DNA of 64,000 nucleotides from positions 62,001-126,000 of the forward strand of contig JBFOMG010000009.1 of NCBI GenBank assembly GCA_040830725.1, given 5' to 3'. Below are positions 1-8,575 of this stretch, piece after piece. Below the pieces are notes generated by a model that saw only the letters and a program-made list of their open reading frames with translations, did not search any database and was not told where the DNA came from. The translations under genes and the position numbers were made by a program. Within the stretch, counting starts at the first letter, position 1, and each line of letters opens with the position of its first letter. Origin of the DNA: JAWKWH01 sp040830725. GTDB taxonomy: Bacteria; Pseudomonadota; Alphaproteobacteria; Rhizobiales; Rhizobiaceae.

Positions 1-4
1 CGGT

Positions 5-1744
5 TTGTCAATTAAACTCAATGAGGATGGTGAGATCGTCGGAGGCCGGTCAGAAGAACCGGCAATCAAGGAAATATCGCCATCTCCTGATCCTGCGCCG
101 CAGGGATTGGTTCCAGTGGAGCCGCCAAAAGAGCTCGTGGAACTGGTCGAAGGGCTGCGTCTGTCGCCGGCGATCGGCAAGGGCGGTCTCGGGGATTCGG
201 GTCGAAGGCTGGCGCTGGTCGTCGGCAACAACAAATACGAACATTTGAAAGATCTGGTCAAAGCAAGGGGTGACGCAGAATCGCTCACTACCGTACTTTA
301 TGATCTGGGCTTCGACGTCACGACGCTTTTTGATGTCAATGTGGATCAACTCGACGATGCGCTGCACGCGTTTTACGAAGCATTGCAACCCGGCGATGTC
401 GCGTTCTTTTTCTTCGCTGGTCACGGTGTGGCCGATGGCGACACGAACTACCTGTTACCCGTCGATATTCCCAAACTTGGAGAACTCGAGCGCAATCGCT
501 TAAAGCGCAAGGCATTTGATGCCGGCGAGATTGTTGCAGAAGTCAAAGCAAAGGGTGCCCGTCTGGCTTTCTTCGTGCTCGATGCGTGCCGCGAAGACCC
601 GTTCCGTCGCGATGAGGTACGTGGCGCAACAACGCTTGGCGGGTTGACGCGCATGCTGCCGACCGAAGGGGCGTTTGTGATCTACTCGGCCGGAACCGGA
701 CAGACAGCGCTGGACAGTCTGGAGGTTGGTGACGCCAATCCGAATTCGGTGTTCTCGCGCAAGTTTTTCCCGATTTTGCAGACCCCCGGCTTGCCGATCG
801 TGGAAATTGCCAAGCGAACGCAGGTGGAAGTGCGGGAACTGGCGGCAAAAGTCGCGCATAAGCAGGCTCCAGCCTACTATGATCAGGTCATTGGCCAATT
901 CTATTTCAAGGCGCCTGAACCTGCTCTTTACGGTTTGACCATTGGTGTTGATGAATACGATCGCAAGAAAATGCTCCAAGGTGCGGTTAACGACGCCGAA
1001 CGCGTCAGCAGGGCGCTTGAGGCGCTCGGAGCAGAAGAAGTCGTACGAATTTTCGATCGCGATGCGCGGCGCAATTTCATCGATTTTGCATGGCGAAGTC
1101 TGGTCAAGCGAGCGAAGGCAGGCGACACGATCGTATTTTCCTATGCCGGTTCAAGCCATCAATACAAAGGACCAAATGCAGCCGACGAAGCTGACGGTTT
1201 GGACGAATTTCTGATGCTGGCAGATGCTCCTTGGAATGCTCAGGTTTTTGAAGTGCTTGCACATCGTGTTTCGAGCATCATTTCCGATGACACGCTGACG
1301 GACTGGATGGAACTGGCCGCGGAAAAAAATGTCAACGTGATACTGCTGATTGATGGTTGCCACGGCGGCGGACTGCTCGACAGGGAATTCGCCAACGTTT
1401 CATTTCTTGGCGCAAGCGCCGAAGACGAGTTGGTCAACGAGATACTGGTCGACGGGCGTTACCACGCGGCGATGAGCGTCGCATTCGCCGATGGCATTGA
1501 GGGTGCTGCAGACTTGAACGGCGACGGCTTTGTGACCCAGCGGGAACTTTACGCCAAAATGTCGTTTGATGTGCACGATCTGATCAAGGGTGCGAAACAG
1601 ACACCACAGTTCAGCCCGGACATTTTTACGGCGACAAACGACCTGGCACTGTTCAAACTTCCAGACGACATCTCCGCGCGAACTAAAGCTATTGCTAAAA
1701 AACCCTGGTTAAACAAAGGTTTGGCAGGGTCGCGCGAACGCTGA
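5..1744 (+). CDS. tandem caspase-like (peptidase C14) protein with EF-hand loop, 5' end uncertain
   Basis: Two caspase-fold (PF00656-like) domains lie in tandem in 579 aa. Domain 1 (about residues 68-260) has the FFFFAGHG strand with catalytic His140 and the DACR motif with Cys195, so its His/Cys dyad looks intact. Domain 2 (about 310-540) is metacaspase-like: LIDGCHGG carries Cys452, but the expected GHGSQ motif reads GSSHQ (residues 382-386), putting Ser at the usual His position and His two residues later. Residues 503-514 (DLNGDGFVTQRE) fit a canonical EF-hand loop, suggesting calcium binding. The only start visible is TTG at position 5, at the very edge, so the true start may lie upstream. 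There is no clear signal peptide. Its substrate and partners are unknown; it sits beside a polysaccharide locus on the opposite strand from the neighbouring glycosyltransferase, with no sign of a shared operon. Confidence 0.85.
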   Translation: MSIKLNEDGEIVGGRSEEPAIKEISPSPDPAPQGLVPVEPPKELVELVEGLRLSPAIGKGGLGDSGRRLALVVGNNKYEHLKDLVKARGDAESLTTVLYDLGFDVTTLFDVNVDQLDDALHAFYEALQPGDVAFFFFAGHGVADGDTNYLLPVDIPKLGELERNRLKRKAFDAGEIVAEVKAKGARLAFFVLDACREDPFRRDEVRGATTLGGLTRMLPTEGAFVIYSAGTGQTALDSLEVGDANPNSVFSRKFFPILQTPGLPIVEIAKRTQVEVRELAAKVAHKQAPAYYDQVIGQFYFKAPEPALYGLTIGVDEYDRKKMLQGAVNDAERVSRALEALGAEEVVRIFDRDARRNFIDFAWRSLVKRAKAGDTIVFSYAGSSHQYKGPNAADEADGLDEFLMLADAPWNAQVFEVLAHRVSSIISDDTLTDWMELAAEKNVNVILLIDGCHGGGLLDREFANVSFLGASAEDELVNEILVDGRYHAAMSVAFADGIEGAADLNGDGFVTQRELYAKMSFDVHDLIKGAKQTPQFSPDIFTATNDLALFKLPDDISARTKAIAKKPWLNKGLAGSRER

Positions 1745-1751
1745 ATTTGCC

Positions 1752-2879
1752 TTACCCAGTCGCCTCTCGATAGGCCTGTTCAATGGCGGCTGCCATGGTA
1801 GTGACCGAGAACCTGGATTTCAGTTCGGCCAGTGCCGGCATCCGCCCACGAAACCCTTTCGGATTGGTGTGGGCTGTGACCATGGCTTCGGCAATTGCCG
1901 CGGCTTCCGGCTGGCAAAGATTTTCACGTTTCTTGTCAAATATTTCAGGAATGCCACCGACATCTGTCGCTATCATCGGCATGCCTGCACCAAGTGCTTC
2001 CAGAACGATATAGGGCATGGCTTCTGCGCGCGACGGCACCACAATGGTCTTGGCCAAGGCAAACGCTTCTCGAGCCGCCATGGGCGGGCGGAAAGTGATT
2101 TTCTGTGAAATACCCAGACGCTTCGCCTGCGCCTTGTATTTGGGAAGGTCGTCGCCATCACCGACCATGACACCGGAAAGATCATGGCCTGACTGACGGC
2201 TTGCCAGTGACAAGGCGTCGATGAATATGTCCGGCCCCTTCAGGTCCCGCATCATGCCGATGAACAGGAAATCAGCAGCATCCGGGTCGGGTCTGACGGG
2301 CTCGAATTCTGCGTCGCGAAGGCCGTTGTAGATGACCTGGTTAGGAACCCGTGGTTCCCCCACCTTGCGCCGGTAGGTTTGCCGCTCAAATTCGGAGACA
2401 AACAGAAGATGGTCTGCCTGCCGCTCCATGGCACGTTCAATCGCAAAGATGGCTTTGCCGGTTAAAGTGTTTTCATCATAATGCAAACTGCCGCCATGCG
2501 GTGAGTAAAGGCGGGCAACGCGAGACCCTGATACCCGCAACAGTGAGCCGAATACACGCGCATAGGCGCCACCCTTGGCGCCGTGGCCGTGGATGATATC
2601 CGGCTTCAATCTCCTGATGACCCTGAAGGTCCGCCATGCTGCGGCAATGTCGCCCGGGCCGATATGCCGCTGCATGGGAATTCTTGTGACGCCAAGCGCA
2701 AGTTCCGGCTCCTGTGCCTGGAACATGTTGTCTTCGAATGTTCCGCCCGTAGCCGAATCGCACACGATGCCAATTGCATGCCCGTTTTTCTTTTGTGCAG
2801 ATGCGAGGTCGCGCACGTGCCGGAAAATCCCGCCCACGGGCGACCGGAAACAATGAACTATCCGCAGTCCTGTGGTCAC
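1752..2879 (-). CDS. GT4-family glycosyltransferase
   Basis: A 375-aa GT-B fold glycosyltransferase (group 1/GT4). The N-terminal acceptor domain begins LRIVHCFRSPVGGIFRH, with the GG loop typical of the family. The C-terminal nucleotide-sugar domain has the E-x7-E motif in AEAMPYIVLEALGAG followed by PMIATDVGGIPE. It probably transfers a hexose from a nucleotide sugar to a lipid-linked intermediate at the cytoplasmic membrane; donor and acceptor cannot be read from sequence. The start is taken as GTG at 2879, giving the full Rossmann N terminus, though its ribosome binding site is weak. It lies 36 bp downstream of the export lipoprotein gene on the same strand, so the two are probably co-transcribed as part of an exopolysaccharide locus. 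Confidence 0.88.
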   Translation of the reverse strand: MTTGLRIVHCFRSPVGGIFRHVRDLASAQKKNGHAIGIVCDSATGGTFEDNMFQAQEPELALGVTRIPMQRHIGPGDIAAAWRTFRVIRRLKPDIIHGHGAKGGAYARVFGSLLRVSGSRVARLYSPHGGSLHYDENTLTGKAIFAIERAMERQADHLLFVSEFERQTYRRKVGEPRVPNQVIYNGLRDAEFEPVRPDPDAADFLFIGMMRDLKGPDIFIDALSLASRQSGHDLSGVMVGDGDDLPKYKAQAKRLGISQKITFRPPMAAREAFALAKTIVVPSRAEAMPYIVLEALGAGMPMIATDVGGIPEIFDKKRENLCQPEAAAIAEAMVTAHTNPKGFRGRMPALAELKSRFSVTTMAAAIEQAYREATG

Positions 2880-2915
2880 TTCGGACGGTCATCCTTCCAG
2901 GCGGTCCAAGTACAC

Positions 2916-3470
2916 TCAGAACAGGCGCTCGCGCACATAGACCGTATCACCCGGTAGCAATGGATCAGATGTCACGACACGCCCGGTGATAACCCTGCCG
3001 TTGATATCCCGCGTGACGTCGACATTGTTTTGGTTGGCTCTTGCCGAAAATCCGCCCGCAATGGCGATCGCCTTTTGCACGGTCATCCCTGGAACATAGG
3101 AATACTGGCCGGACGCGCCGACCTCACCCATGACAAAAATCGGCCGGTAACGGTCGATTTCCACCGAGACATCGGGCTCGCGAACATATCCGTCCTGAAG
3201 TTTGGCGGCGATTGCTTGCTCAATCTGCTGTGCGGTACGGCCGCGGGCACCAACAGGACCAATGAGCGGAAAAGCCAGATAACCGGATTGATCGATGTTG
3301 TAGCTGTTGCTCAAGCCTTCCTGCTCGAAAACCGTGACTCGCACGCGGTCGCCTGCACCCAGCACATAAGGTTTTGTGATCGCCTCGTGAAAGGCCGCCG
3401 GGGTGGGGCGGTAGCTTGAGCAGCCGGTGATCATCAATGCCGCGGCAATCAGGCTTAGCGATTTTCTCAT
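2916..3470 (-). CDS. polysaccharide export outer-membrane lipoprotein (Wza/ExoF-like)
   Basis: A 184-aa protein beginning MRKSLSLIAAALMITGCSS, a signal peptide with lipobox ITGC that predicts lipidation. It is followed by a Poly_export domain (YVLGAGDRVRVTVFEQ..., IDQSGYLAFPLIGPV) and an SLBB-like segment (IFVMGEVGASGQYSYVPGMTV). The family forms the outer-membrane export channel for capsule or exopolysaccharide; this is the short form, without the C-terminal amphipathic helix of Wza. An in-frame start 45 bp upstream exists, but ATG 3470 is preferred because it puts the signal peptide at the N terminus. It is divergent from the Wzc-like gene at 3724 and is followed by the glycosyltransferase. 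Confidence 0.9.
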   Translation of the reverse strand: MRKSLSLIAAALMITGCSSYRPTPAAFHEAITKPYVLGAGDRVRVTVFEQEGLSNSYNIDQSGYLAFPLIGPVGARGRTAQQIEQAIAAKLQDGYVREPDVSVEIDRYRPIFVMGEVGASGQYSYVPGMTVQKAIAIAGGFSARANQNNVDVTRDINGRVITGRVVTSDPLLPGDTVYVRERLF

Positions 3471-3723
3471 TTCCCGTACGCGCCTCTTTACATTTGGCCG
3501 CACAACGGCCGGCAACCAATTGCCACCTGTTATCGTCTTGTTAGGGTTAATGTCCGGTAAAACGATTGCGCAAAAATGCGGCGGGAAACGCTTTCCAGCT
3601 GATCTCCGGCCGGATTGGTTAAGACTTTCTCAATCATTCCAAACAGGCCGTTACCATCGCTTTAACGCGACAGTTACCATGCTCCTTTACTGTGGCAGTC
3701 AGTAGGTATCGGAGTTTTGTTTC
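3471..3723. promoter_or_regulatory. divergent intergenic region of the exopolysaccharide locus
   Basis: This 253-bp gap separates the divergently read export-lipoprotein and Wzc-like genes, so it must hold both promoters. A GGAG at 3711-3714 precedes the Wzc-like ATG. I could not pick out convincing -35/-10 pairs. Several TTAA words occur (for example near 3548, 3619 and 3661), but none forms a TTAA-N7-TTAA pair. Confidence 0.4.
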
Positions 3724-5850
3724 ATGTCGGGCGTCCACACCGTCGATCCGGACATAGATGTCGATCTCGGCACTTTGTTCTCAAGCATTGTCAAAAACTG
3801 GATCCGCATCCTGGTCACCGCGCTGGTGGTCACGGCGCTGGTGCTAGGCATTGCGTGGCTGATTCCGCCAAAATATCAAGCAGAGACGCGGATCCTGATC
3901 GAGACACGGGAATCCATCTACACCCGTCCGGACGGCGCATCAGACGATGACCAGCCAATCCTGGATCAGGAAGGGGTCGCCAGTCAGGTCGAGTTGATCT
4001 CTTCGGCTGACTTGCTGAAACAGGTCGCTACTAAACTCAACCTCGCCAGCCGGGCTGAATTCGACGAGACGGTAAACATGTCGGCAATTGGCCGCGCGCT
4101 TGTTCTGGTCGGCCTGAAGGCGGATCCCAGACAAATTCCGGCCGAAGAGCGTGTACTGAAAAAGTTTCGCGAAAAGCTGACGGTCCACCATGTAGAAGAT
4201 TCGCGGGTGATCGTTGTCGAATTTTCTTCCGAAGACCGCGAATTGGCGGCTGCGGTTCCCAGTGCAATCGCCGATGCTTATGTCACGTTGCAGCGCGACG
4301 CCAAGCTTCAATCCAATTCGGATGCGACCGAGTGGCTTGAGCTCGAGATCGAGGACCTGAGAGCGAGAGTGCGTCAGGCGGAGGCCAAGGTAGCTTCGTT
4401 CAGGGCCGAATCCGACATTCTGATTGGCCAGGATGATGCGCCGTTGGCGACGCAGCAATTGTCGGAATTGTCGACCGAGTTGTCGCGCGTACGCGCTTCA
4501 AGATCATCGGCACAAGCCAAGGCCATTGCCGTTGGCCGGGCGCTTGATAATGGCGCGTCGCTGGACAGCCTTCCGGATGTACTTGAATCGCCGCTGATCC
4601 AGCGCCTGCGCGAGCGGCAGGTCGAGTTGAAGGCCGATATCGCCGATTTGTCGACAACGCTTCTGGGTAATCATCCGCGCATAAAGGCGTTGAAATCGCA
4701 GTTGGTCGACCTTGATCGCCAGATTACCGCAGAAGCGCGCAAGCTGATGAAGAGCCTGCGGACGGAGGCCGAGACAGCCCGCATTCGCGAGACAGAATTG
4801 GTGGCCGATCTAAACAAGCTGAAGGCCGAGTCGGCCCGCGCCGGCGAAGAGCAGGTTGAACTGCGGGCGCTTGAAAGGGAAGCCGCCGCGCAACGCGAGT
4901 TGCTGGAATCCTATCTGACGCGCTACAGGGAAGCTGCGTCACGGCGCGACCGCAACTACCTGCCGGCCGATGCGCGGGTATTTCAGGAAGCCACCGTTCC
5001 GGCGGAGCCGTATTTCCCGAAATTCCTGCCGATTGCGATTTCGGCCTTTGCCGGTACGATCCTGATCATGATTTTGGCAACGTTGATGCGCGAGTTGTTC
5101 TCCGGCCGCGCCATGAGCCAGCGCCAGGCGGGCTTTGTGCCGGTAGCGCCTGTCATGATGACCGGGGCATACGGCACGCCGGGTGATGGAAATGTCGAAG
5201 CCGGCGGCACGGAAATTCCGATACCGGCAGCGGCCAATGACGGCCCGGACCGTGTCGACAGTGCGTCCATAGGCGAAGTCGCTGACCGGCTGATCACCGA
5301 GGGCGCCACGAGGGCAATTGTAGTCTCTCCGGAAGGCGATGAAGCCGCTGCAACAGCAGTGCTGCTGGCGCGGGAGGTTGCAGATTCCGGTCTCAGGGTC
5401 TTGCTTCTTGATCTGACCGCCAATGGTGCGGCTTCCCGGCCGATGCTGAATGGCGCTGTGTTGCCCGGAATAACCGACCTTCTGGCTTCGCAAGCACAAT
5501 TTACTCACGTCATTCACTCTGACCACTATTCCGATTGCGATGTCATTCCGGCCGGTACTGCCAACGCTTCAAAAGCCATGCGCTCGGTGGAACGCCTGCC
5601 GATCATCATGAATTCGCTGACGACGGCCTATGATATCGTCGTTGTCGAATGCGGCCCAGCCGACGCGCAAGGTATGCGTCGGCTTGTGGCGCCGGGTTCT
5701 GAAGTGTTGATTAGCGTGATCGAACCTGCCGACAATGCGGTGGCAGATTCAGCTGCAGAACTGCGGGCCGGCGGATATGACAATCTGATGATGGTGTCGC
5801 TGGCCGGTCACGCGCCTTCGCCACCGGAGGACGACCGGTCAGCGGCCTGA
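3724..5850 (+). CDS. Wzz/Wzc-like polysaccharide co-polymerase with degenerate BY-kinase domain
   Basis: 708 aa laid out like GumC/ExoP/Wzc proteins: an N-terminal membrane helix (about 23-44), a Wzz periplasmic domain, a long Glu/Arg/Ala-rich coiled coil (about 200-400), a second membrane helix (about 432-456) and a cytoplasmic CpsD/BY-kinase-like domain (about 515-700). In that last domain the Walker A position reads SPEGDEAAATAV (from residue 535) and has no GK[ST]; the Walker A' (VLLLDLTANGA) and Walker B (DIVVVECGPA) strands also lack the usual Asp pattern. There is no C-terminal tyrosine cluster. It therefore probably sets chain length or gates export without ATP-dependent tyrosine autophosphorylation. 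ATG 3724 has GGAG nine bases upstream. It is divergent from the export lipoprotein and is likely its partner. Confidence 0.88.
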   Translation: MSGVHTVDPDIDVDLGTLFSSIVKNWIRILVTALVVTALVLGIAWLIPPKYQAETRILIETRESIYTRPDGASDDDQPILDQEGVASQVELISSADLLKQVATKLNLASRAEFDETVNMSAIGRALVLVGLKADPRQIPAEERVLKKFREKLTVHHVEDSRVIVVEFSSEDRELAAAVPSAIADAYVTLQRDAKLQSNSDATEWLELEIEDLRARVRQAEAKVASFRAESDILIGQDDAPLATQQLSELSTELSRVRASRSSAQAKAIAVGRALDNGASLDSLPDVLESPLIQRLRERQVELKADIADLSTTLLGNHPRIKALKSQLVDLDRQITAEARKLMKSLRTEAETARIRETELVADLNKLKAESARAGEEQVELRALEREAAAQRELLESYLTRYREAASRRDRNYLPADARVFQEATVPAEPYFPKFLPIAISAFAGTILIMILATLMRELFSGRAMSQRQAGFVPVAPVMMTGAYGTPGDGNVEAGGTEIPIPAAANDGPDRVDSASIGEVADRLITEGATRAIVVSPEGDEAAATAVLLAREVADSGLRVLLLDLTANGAASRPMLNGAVLPGITDLLASQAQFTHVIHSDHYSDCDVIPAGTANASKAMRSVERLPIIMNSLTTAYDIVVVECGPADAQGMRRLVAPGSEVLISVIEPADNAVADSAAELRAGGYDNLMMVSLAGHAPSPPEDDRSAA

Positions 5851-5877
5851 TCTGTTCGGAGCCATCGAACGCGAAAA

Positions 5878-7044
5878 TTATCCGCCGGACACGGTTCGGC
5901 GGATTTTCTTTGCCGTCTGCCAAAGTGTGGAATTGGATTTGATTGCACGCTTTGCCTCAGCGGCTGTCCGGTACGCCATAGCAGCCAGTTTGCCTTTGGC
6001 TGTCAGTGGAATTCGGCAGTCAAACTGGATTTCTTCCCGGTCACACCACAGCCGCTTGTAGGGTTCATCGCCGACGCTGAAATCGTAGATCGACATGCCC
6101 AATTGGCAGGCCTCGCGAATGTTCTCGAAAAACAGGAAGTCACCGGGACTGGCATGCGCAGCGTCATCGTCGGCGAAGGAAGAGAATTCACAAACGATCC
6201 GCCCGGTGCAGATGCTTGAACCGGTAACCGCTCGCAGTTTTCCCGCCACTTCCAGACCGTGCAAAACAAATGGCGGGTTTGGTGCGGTGCATGCCTCGGC
6301 AAACAGCTCATGGAAAAATCGCTGGACGCCTGTGTCGGCAAATTTGTTTTCAATTCCCATTTGCTGAAATCGCTCGGCCTTCATGACGAAAAAAGCATTG
6401 AGCATCTGCTCAGTTGAAGAGGGCGTGTCGGCGCGATATCGCCGCCAGTCGCCCAGCGATTCAAATTTCCGGACCTGCGAGCGGTGTTTCTTGCGTTTGC
6501 GCTTGCCGCTCGACCGTGCAAGGACCGCGTCAAATCCACCGTCGAGCGACACCGCCAGCGCCGGATTCGGGCTGTCGGAGTGCGGAAAGGCGAGGAAAGG
6601 GTTTTCCACTCCGTTGCTGGTGGCTGCCTGACGCTCAAGCAAGAGAAGATCAATGTCGGGCCGTGCTTTGGCAATTTCCTCGACCAAGCCGACCAAAACT
6701 GCCTGGGGAACCGGTTGACTGCCGGGCCGGATCGCCGGGAAATTGCCGTTTGCGTGGCTTCCGGACTGGTAAGTTGCGACCTTGACGCCACCTGAAACAG
6801 AGGTTTGCAATGGCAGAGACAATACCGGCTCTTCATGGACGTCGCAGACAACGGCCACAAAGGCATCGGTTCCCGAATGTGACATCCAGTTTGCCACCCA
6901 TACCGGATGCTGGGAGGGGGCCGGGCAAAGATCTTCACAGACGGACGCGTGACATTGGGCAGCTTCAGCTCCCGAAACCACCATCGGGCTGAAATTGTCC
7001 GCTGTAGCAGATTTACGCAAAATGACGCCTGTCGCGTCAACCAT
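5878..7044 (-). CDS. FemAB/BioF2-type GNAT acyltransferase (CelD-like)
   Basis: 388 aa resembling the Acetyltransf_6 (BioF2-like/CelD) family, a double-GNAT fold found in polysaccharide and peptidoglycan-modifying enzymes. Typical features are VWVANWMSHSG near the N terminus, a basic stretch KRKRKKHRSQVRKFE before the second GNAT unit, and FFHELFAEA...IYDFSVGDEPYKRLWC near the C terminus, the last being the family signature region. It probably acylates an amino sugar of the exopolysaccharide using acyl-CoA or aminoacyl-tRNA; this is inference from neighbours. ATG 7044 is preferred over an upstream in-frame start because AAGGA sits seven bases before it and the extra 47 residues look random. 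It is divergent from the deacetylase gene, 85 bp away. Confidence 0.82.
   Translation of the reverse strand: MVDATGVILRKSATADNFSPMVVSGAEAAQCHASVCEDLCPAPSQHPVWVANWMSHSGTDAFVAVVCDVHEEPVLSLPLQTSVSGGVKVATYQSGSHANGNFPAIRPGSQPVPQAVLVGLVEEIAKARPDIDLLLLERQAATSNGVENPFLAFPHSDSPNPALAVSLDGGFDAVLARSSGKRKRKKHRSQVRKFESLGDWRRYRADTPSSTEQMLNAFFVMKAERFQQMGIENKFADTGVQRFFHELFAEACTAPNPPFVLHGLEVAGKLRAVTGSSICTGRIVCEFSSFADDDAAHASPGDFLFFENIREACQLGMSIYDFSVGDEPYKRLWCDREEIQFDCRIPLTAKGKLAAMAYRTAAEAKRAIKSNSTLWQTAKKIRRTVSGG
5881..5910 (+). terminator. rho-independent terminator after the Wzc-like gene, possibly bidirectional
   Basis: Stem TCCGCCG (5881-5887) pairs with CGGCGGA (5897-5903) and is followed by TTTTCTT. It lies 30 bp past the Wzc-like stop and inside the last codons of the convergent acyltransferase gene. 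On the minus strand the same hairpin is followed by TAATTTTC, so it may serve both genes. Confidence 0.75.
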
Positions 7045-7129
7045 GTCTAAATCCTTGTGATCTATACTGGACCGAATTCTCACCGGCCAAATTCTGCCGC
7101 TGTCGAGACTATCTGAAAAAGGTGAATGA

Positions 7130-8188
7130 ATGATCGACAGGGGTGAAGCGTTCCGAAAACTGGCGTTGAATGCAGCGCGGTTCACCGGACTGCCGATGAT
7201 ATCAAGCCCGTTTCTCGGCGGTGCAGGCGTTTCGCTGATGCTTCACCGGGTCACCGGCGCCCGGCTAAAACCGCTGGGTGTGAACCGGCATCTCACCGTG
7301 ACGCCGGACTTTCTGGAACGGACAATCACGGAAATGAAGCGGCTGGGCTACCAGTTTGTGACCATGGATGAGCTTGCCGATCGTCTCAAGACGCAGAGCA
7401 GTTCGGAACGGTTCGCTGCGATCACGCTGGACGATGCCTATCGCGACAATCTGCTTGAGGCGTTGCCGGTGTTTGAAAAACACGAGACTCCCTTCATTGT
7501 CCATGTTGCCCCCGGTCTAACCGATGGCGCGACTGTTTTGTGGTGGGAGATTGTCGAGGATATCGTCACGAAAAGCGACGAGATCTGCCTGCCTACCAGC
7601 AAAGGGTCGATGACGCTGGATTGCCGGACAACTGCTCAGAAAATCTATGTCAACTGCATGGTGACAGATTATCTGACCGAGGAAGTACCGGAAACTGAAC
7701 AGGTCTCCGTGTTATCAGGACTTGCGAAAACGGCAGGGATCAATCTGTTCGCGGTCAGACAGGAACTTTTGATGAACTGGGATGAAATTTCCCAAATGGC
7801 GTCGCATCCACTGGCATCGATCGGTGGGCACACGGTCCATCACTACAATCTGAAGCGGTTGGATGACGAGACGGCTTATCGCGAAATCAAAGGGGCGAAG
7901 GATATCCTCGGGGAGAAACTGGGACAGACACCGCGTCACATGGCGTTTCCCTACGGGTATCCAAAGGCAGTCGGTCCGCGGGAAGTGGCCATGGCCAGGG
8001 AAGCCGGCTTTGAGACGGCGGTGACCACCAGGCATGGCGTTTTACAGGCAGGTCACAAAGATCATCTGCATGCCTTGCCGCGAATATCGGTCAATGGGCG
8101 TTATCAGAGAGTTGGCCATGTCCGAACAATGTTGTCAGGACTGACCACCCCGATGGCCAATTACGGGCGCAGGCTTGTCACCGTTTGA
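7130..8188 (+). CDS. polysaccharide deacetylase (CE4/NodB fold)
   Basis: 352 aa with the NodB homology domain. ITLDDAY (Asp101-Asp102) matches the family TFDDG motif 1, GGHTVHHYN (His234, His238) is the HxxxH metal motif, and FPYGYP is motif 3. The family removes N-acetyl (or O-acetyl) groups from amino sugars with a divalent metal. There is no signal peptide, so a cytoplasmic or membrane-associated step on a lipid-linked oligosaccharide is more likely than cell-wall trimming. An AAGGTG ribosome binding site precedes ATG 7130. With the acyltransferase and DegT aminotransferase next door, it fits an amino-sugar-containing exopolysaccharide. Its last 11 bases overlap the 3' end of the convergent DUF2842 gene. 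Confidence 0.88.
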   Translation: MIDRGEAFRKLALNAARFTGLPMISSPFLGGAGVSLMLHRVTGARLKPLGVNRHLTVTPDFLERTITEMKRLGYQFVTMDELADRLKTQSSSERFAAITLDDAYRDNLLEALPVFEKHETPFIVHVAPGLTDGATVLWWEIVEDIVTKSDEICLPTSKGSMTLDCRTTAQKIYVNCMVTDYLTEEVPETEQVSVLSGLAKTAGINLFAVRQELLMNWDEISQMASHPLASIGGHTVHHYNLKRLDDETAYREIKGAKDILGEKLGQTPRHMAFPYGYPKAVGPREVAMAREAGFETAVTTRHGVLQAGHKDHLHALPRISVNGRYQRVGHVRTMLSGLTTPMANYGRRLVTV

Positions 8189-8390
8189 TTTTTGGTCCGG
8201 CCATCCACTTGATGATGAGCATCGCCGGGAGAACCCACAGCAACCCGGTGAAAAAGAAATAGGCCAAGTGTACCACCGGGCCTGATTCCCCGAGCTTTGC
8301 CGAGGCGATGGTAGTCGCCACCAGCGCATAGACGACCACAAGCAAGACAAGCAGGAAAGTACCGATCAGTTTTTTCAGGCGGATTGGCAT
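8178..8390 (-). CDS. DUF2842 small membrane protein
   Basis: 70 aa with two transmembrane helices (about 9-29 and 40-62) separated by a short loop (AKLGESGP) and a basic C terminus KIKR. I recognise it as the DUF2842 family, which is conserved in Hyphomicrobiales and has no known function. It is unlikely to belong to the polysaccharide locus, because it is convergent with the deacetylase and shares 11 bp with its 3' end. Confidence 0.85.
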   Translation of the reverse strand: MPIRLKKLIGTFLLVLLVVVYALVATTIASAKLGESGPVVHLAYFFFTGLLWVLPAMLIIKWMAGPKIKR

Positions 8391-8403
8391 GATGGCGGTG
8401 ATT

Positions 8404-8435
8404 TAGAGCGGTTCATGTCCAAATGGAAGCGGTCT
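8404..8435 (+). repeat. single copy of a dispersed ~33-bp repeat
   Basis: The stretch starts TAGAGCGGTTCATGTCCAAA and continues TGGAAGCGGTCTG. It matches most positions of the repeats at 16135-16168 and 16411-16443 (core GAGCGGTTCA..TTCAAATGGAA). It lies in the 185-bp gap between DUF2842 and the aminotransferase gene. No paired inverted copy is visible nearby. Confidence 0.6.
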
Positions 8436-8575
8436 GCCGGACGGAATTTCCGGTATTTGCAAGTGCGTGCCAAAGATCATCCGTTTCTGGCCCATGGACA
8501 GAGACGCCTTCGCCCGCTTACATCGGCCAACTTCGCCAGATACAAGGTGCTTGAATTGAGGAATTTTGGCAGCCG

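Noticed and set aside
3540..3680. CtrA boxes upstream of the polysaccharide genes
   Set aside because: TTAA words occur but none are spaced as TTAA-N7-TTAA. TTAATCCTATGTTGAG near 23516 is also only a partial match.
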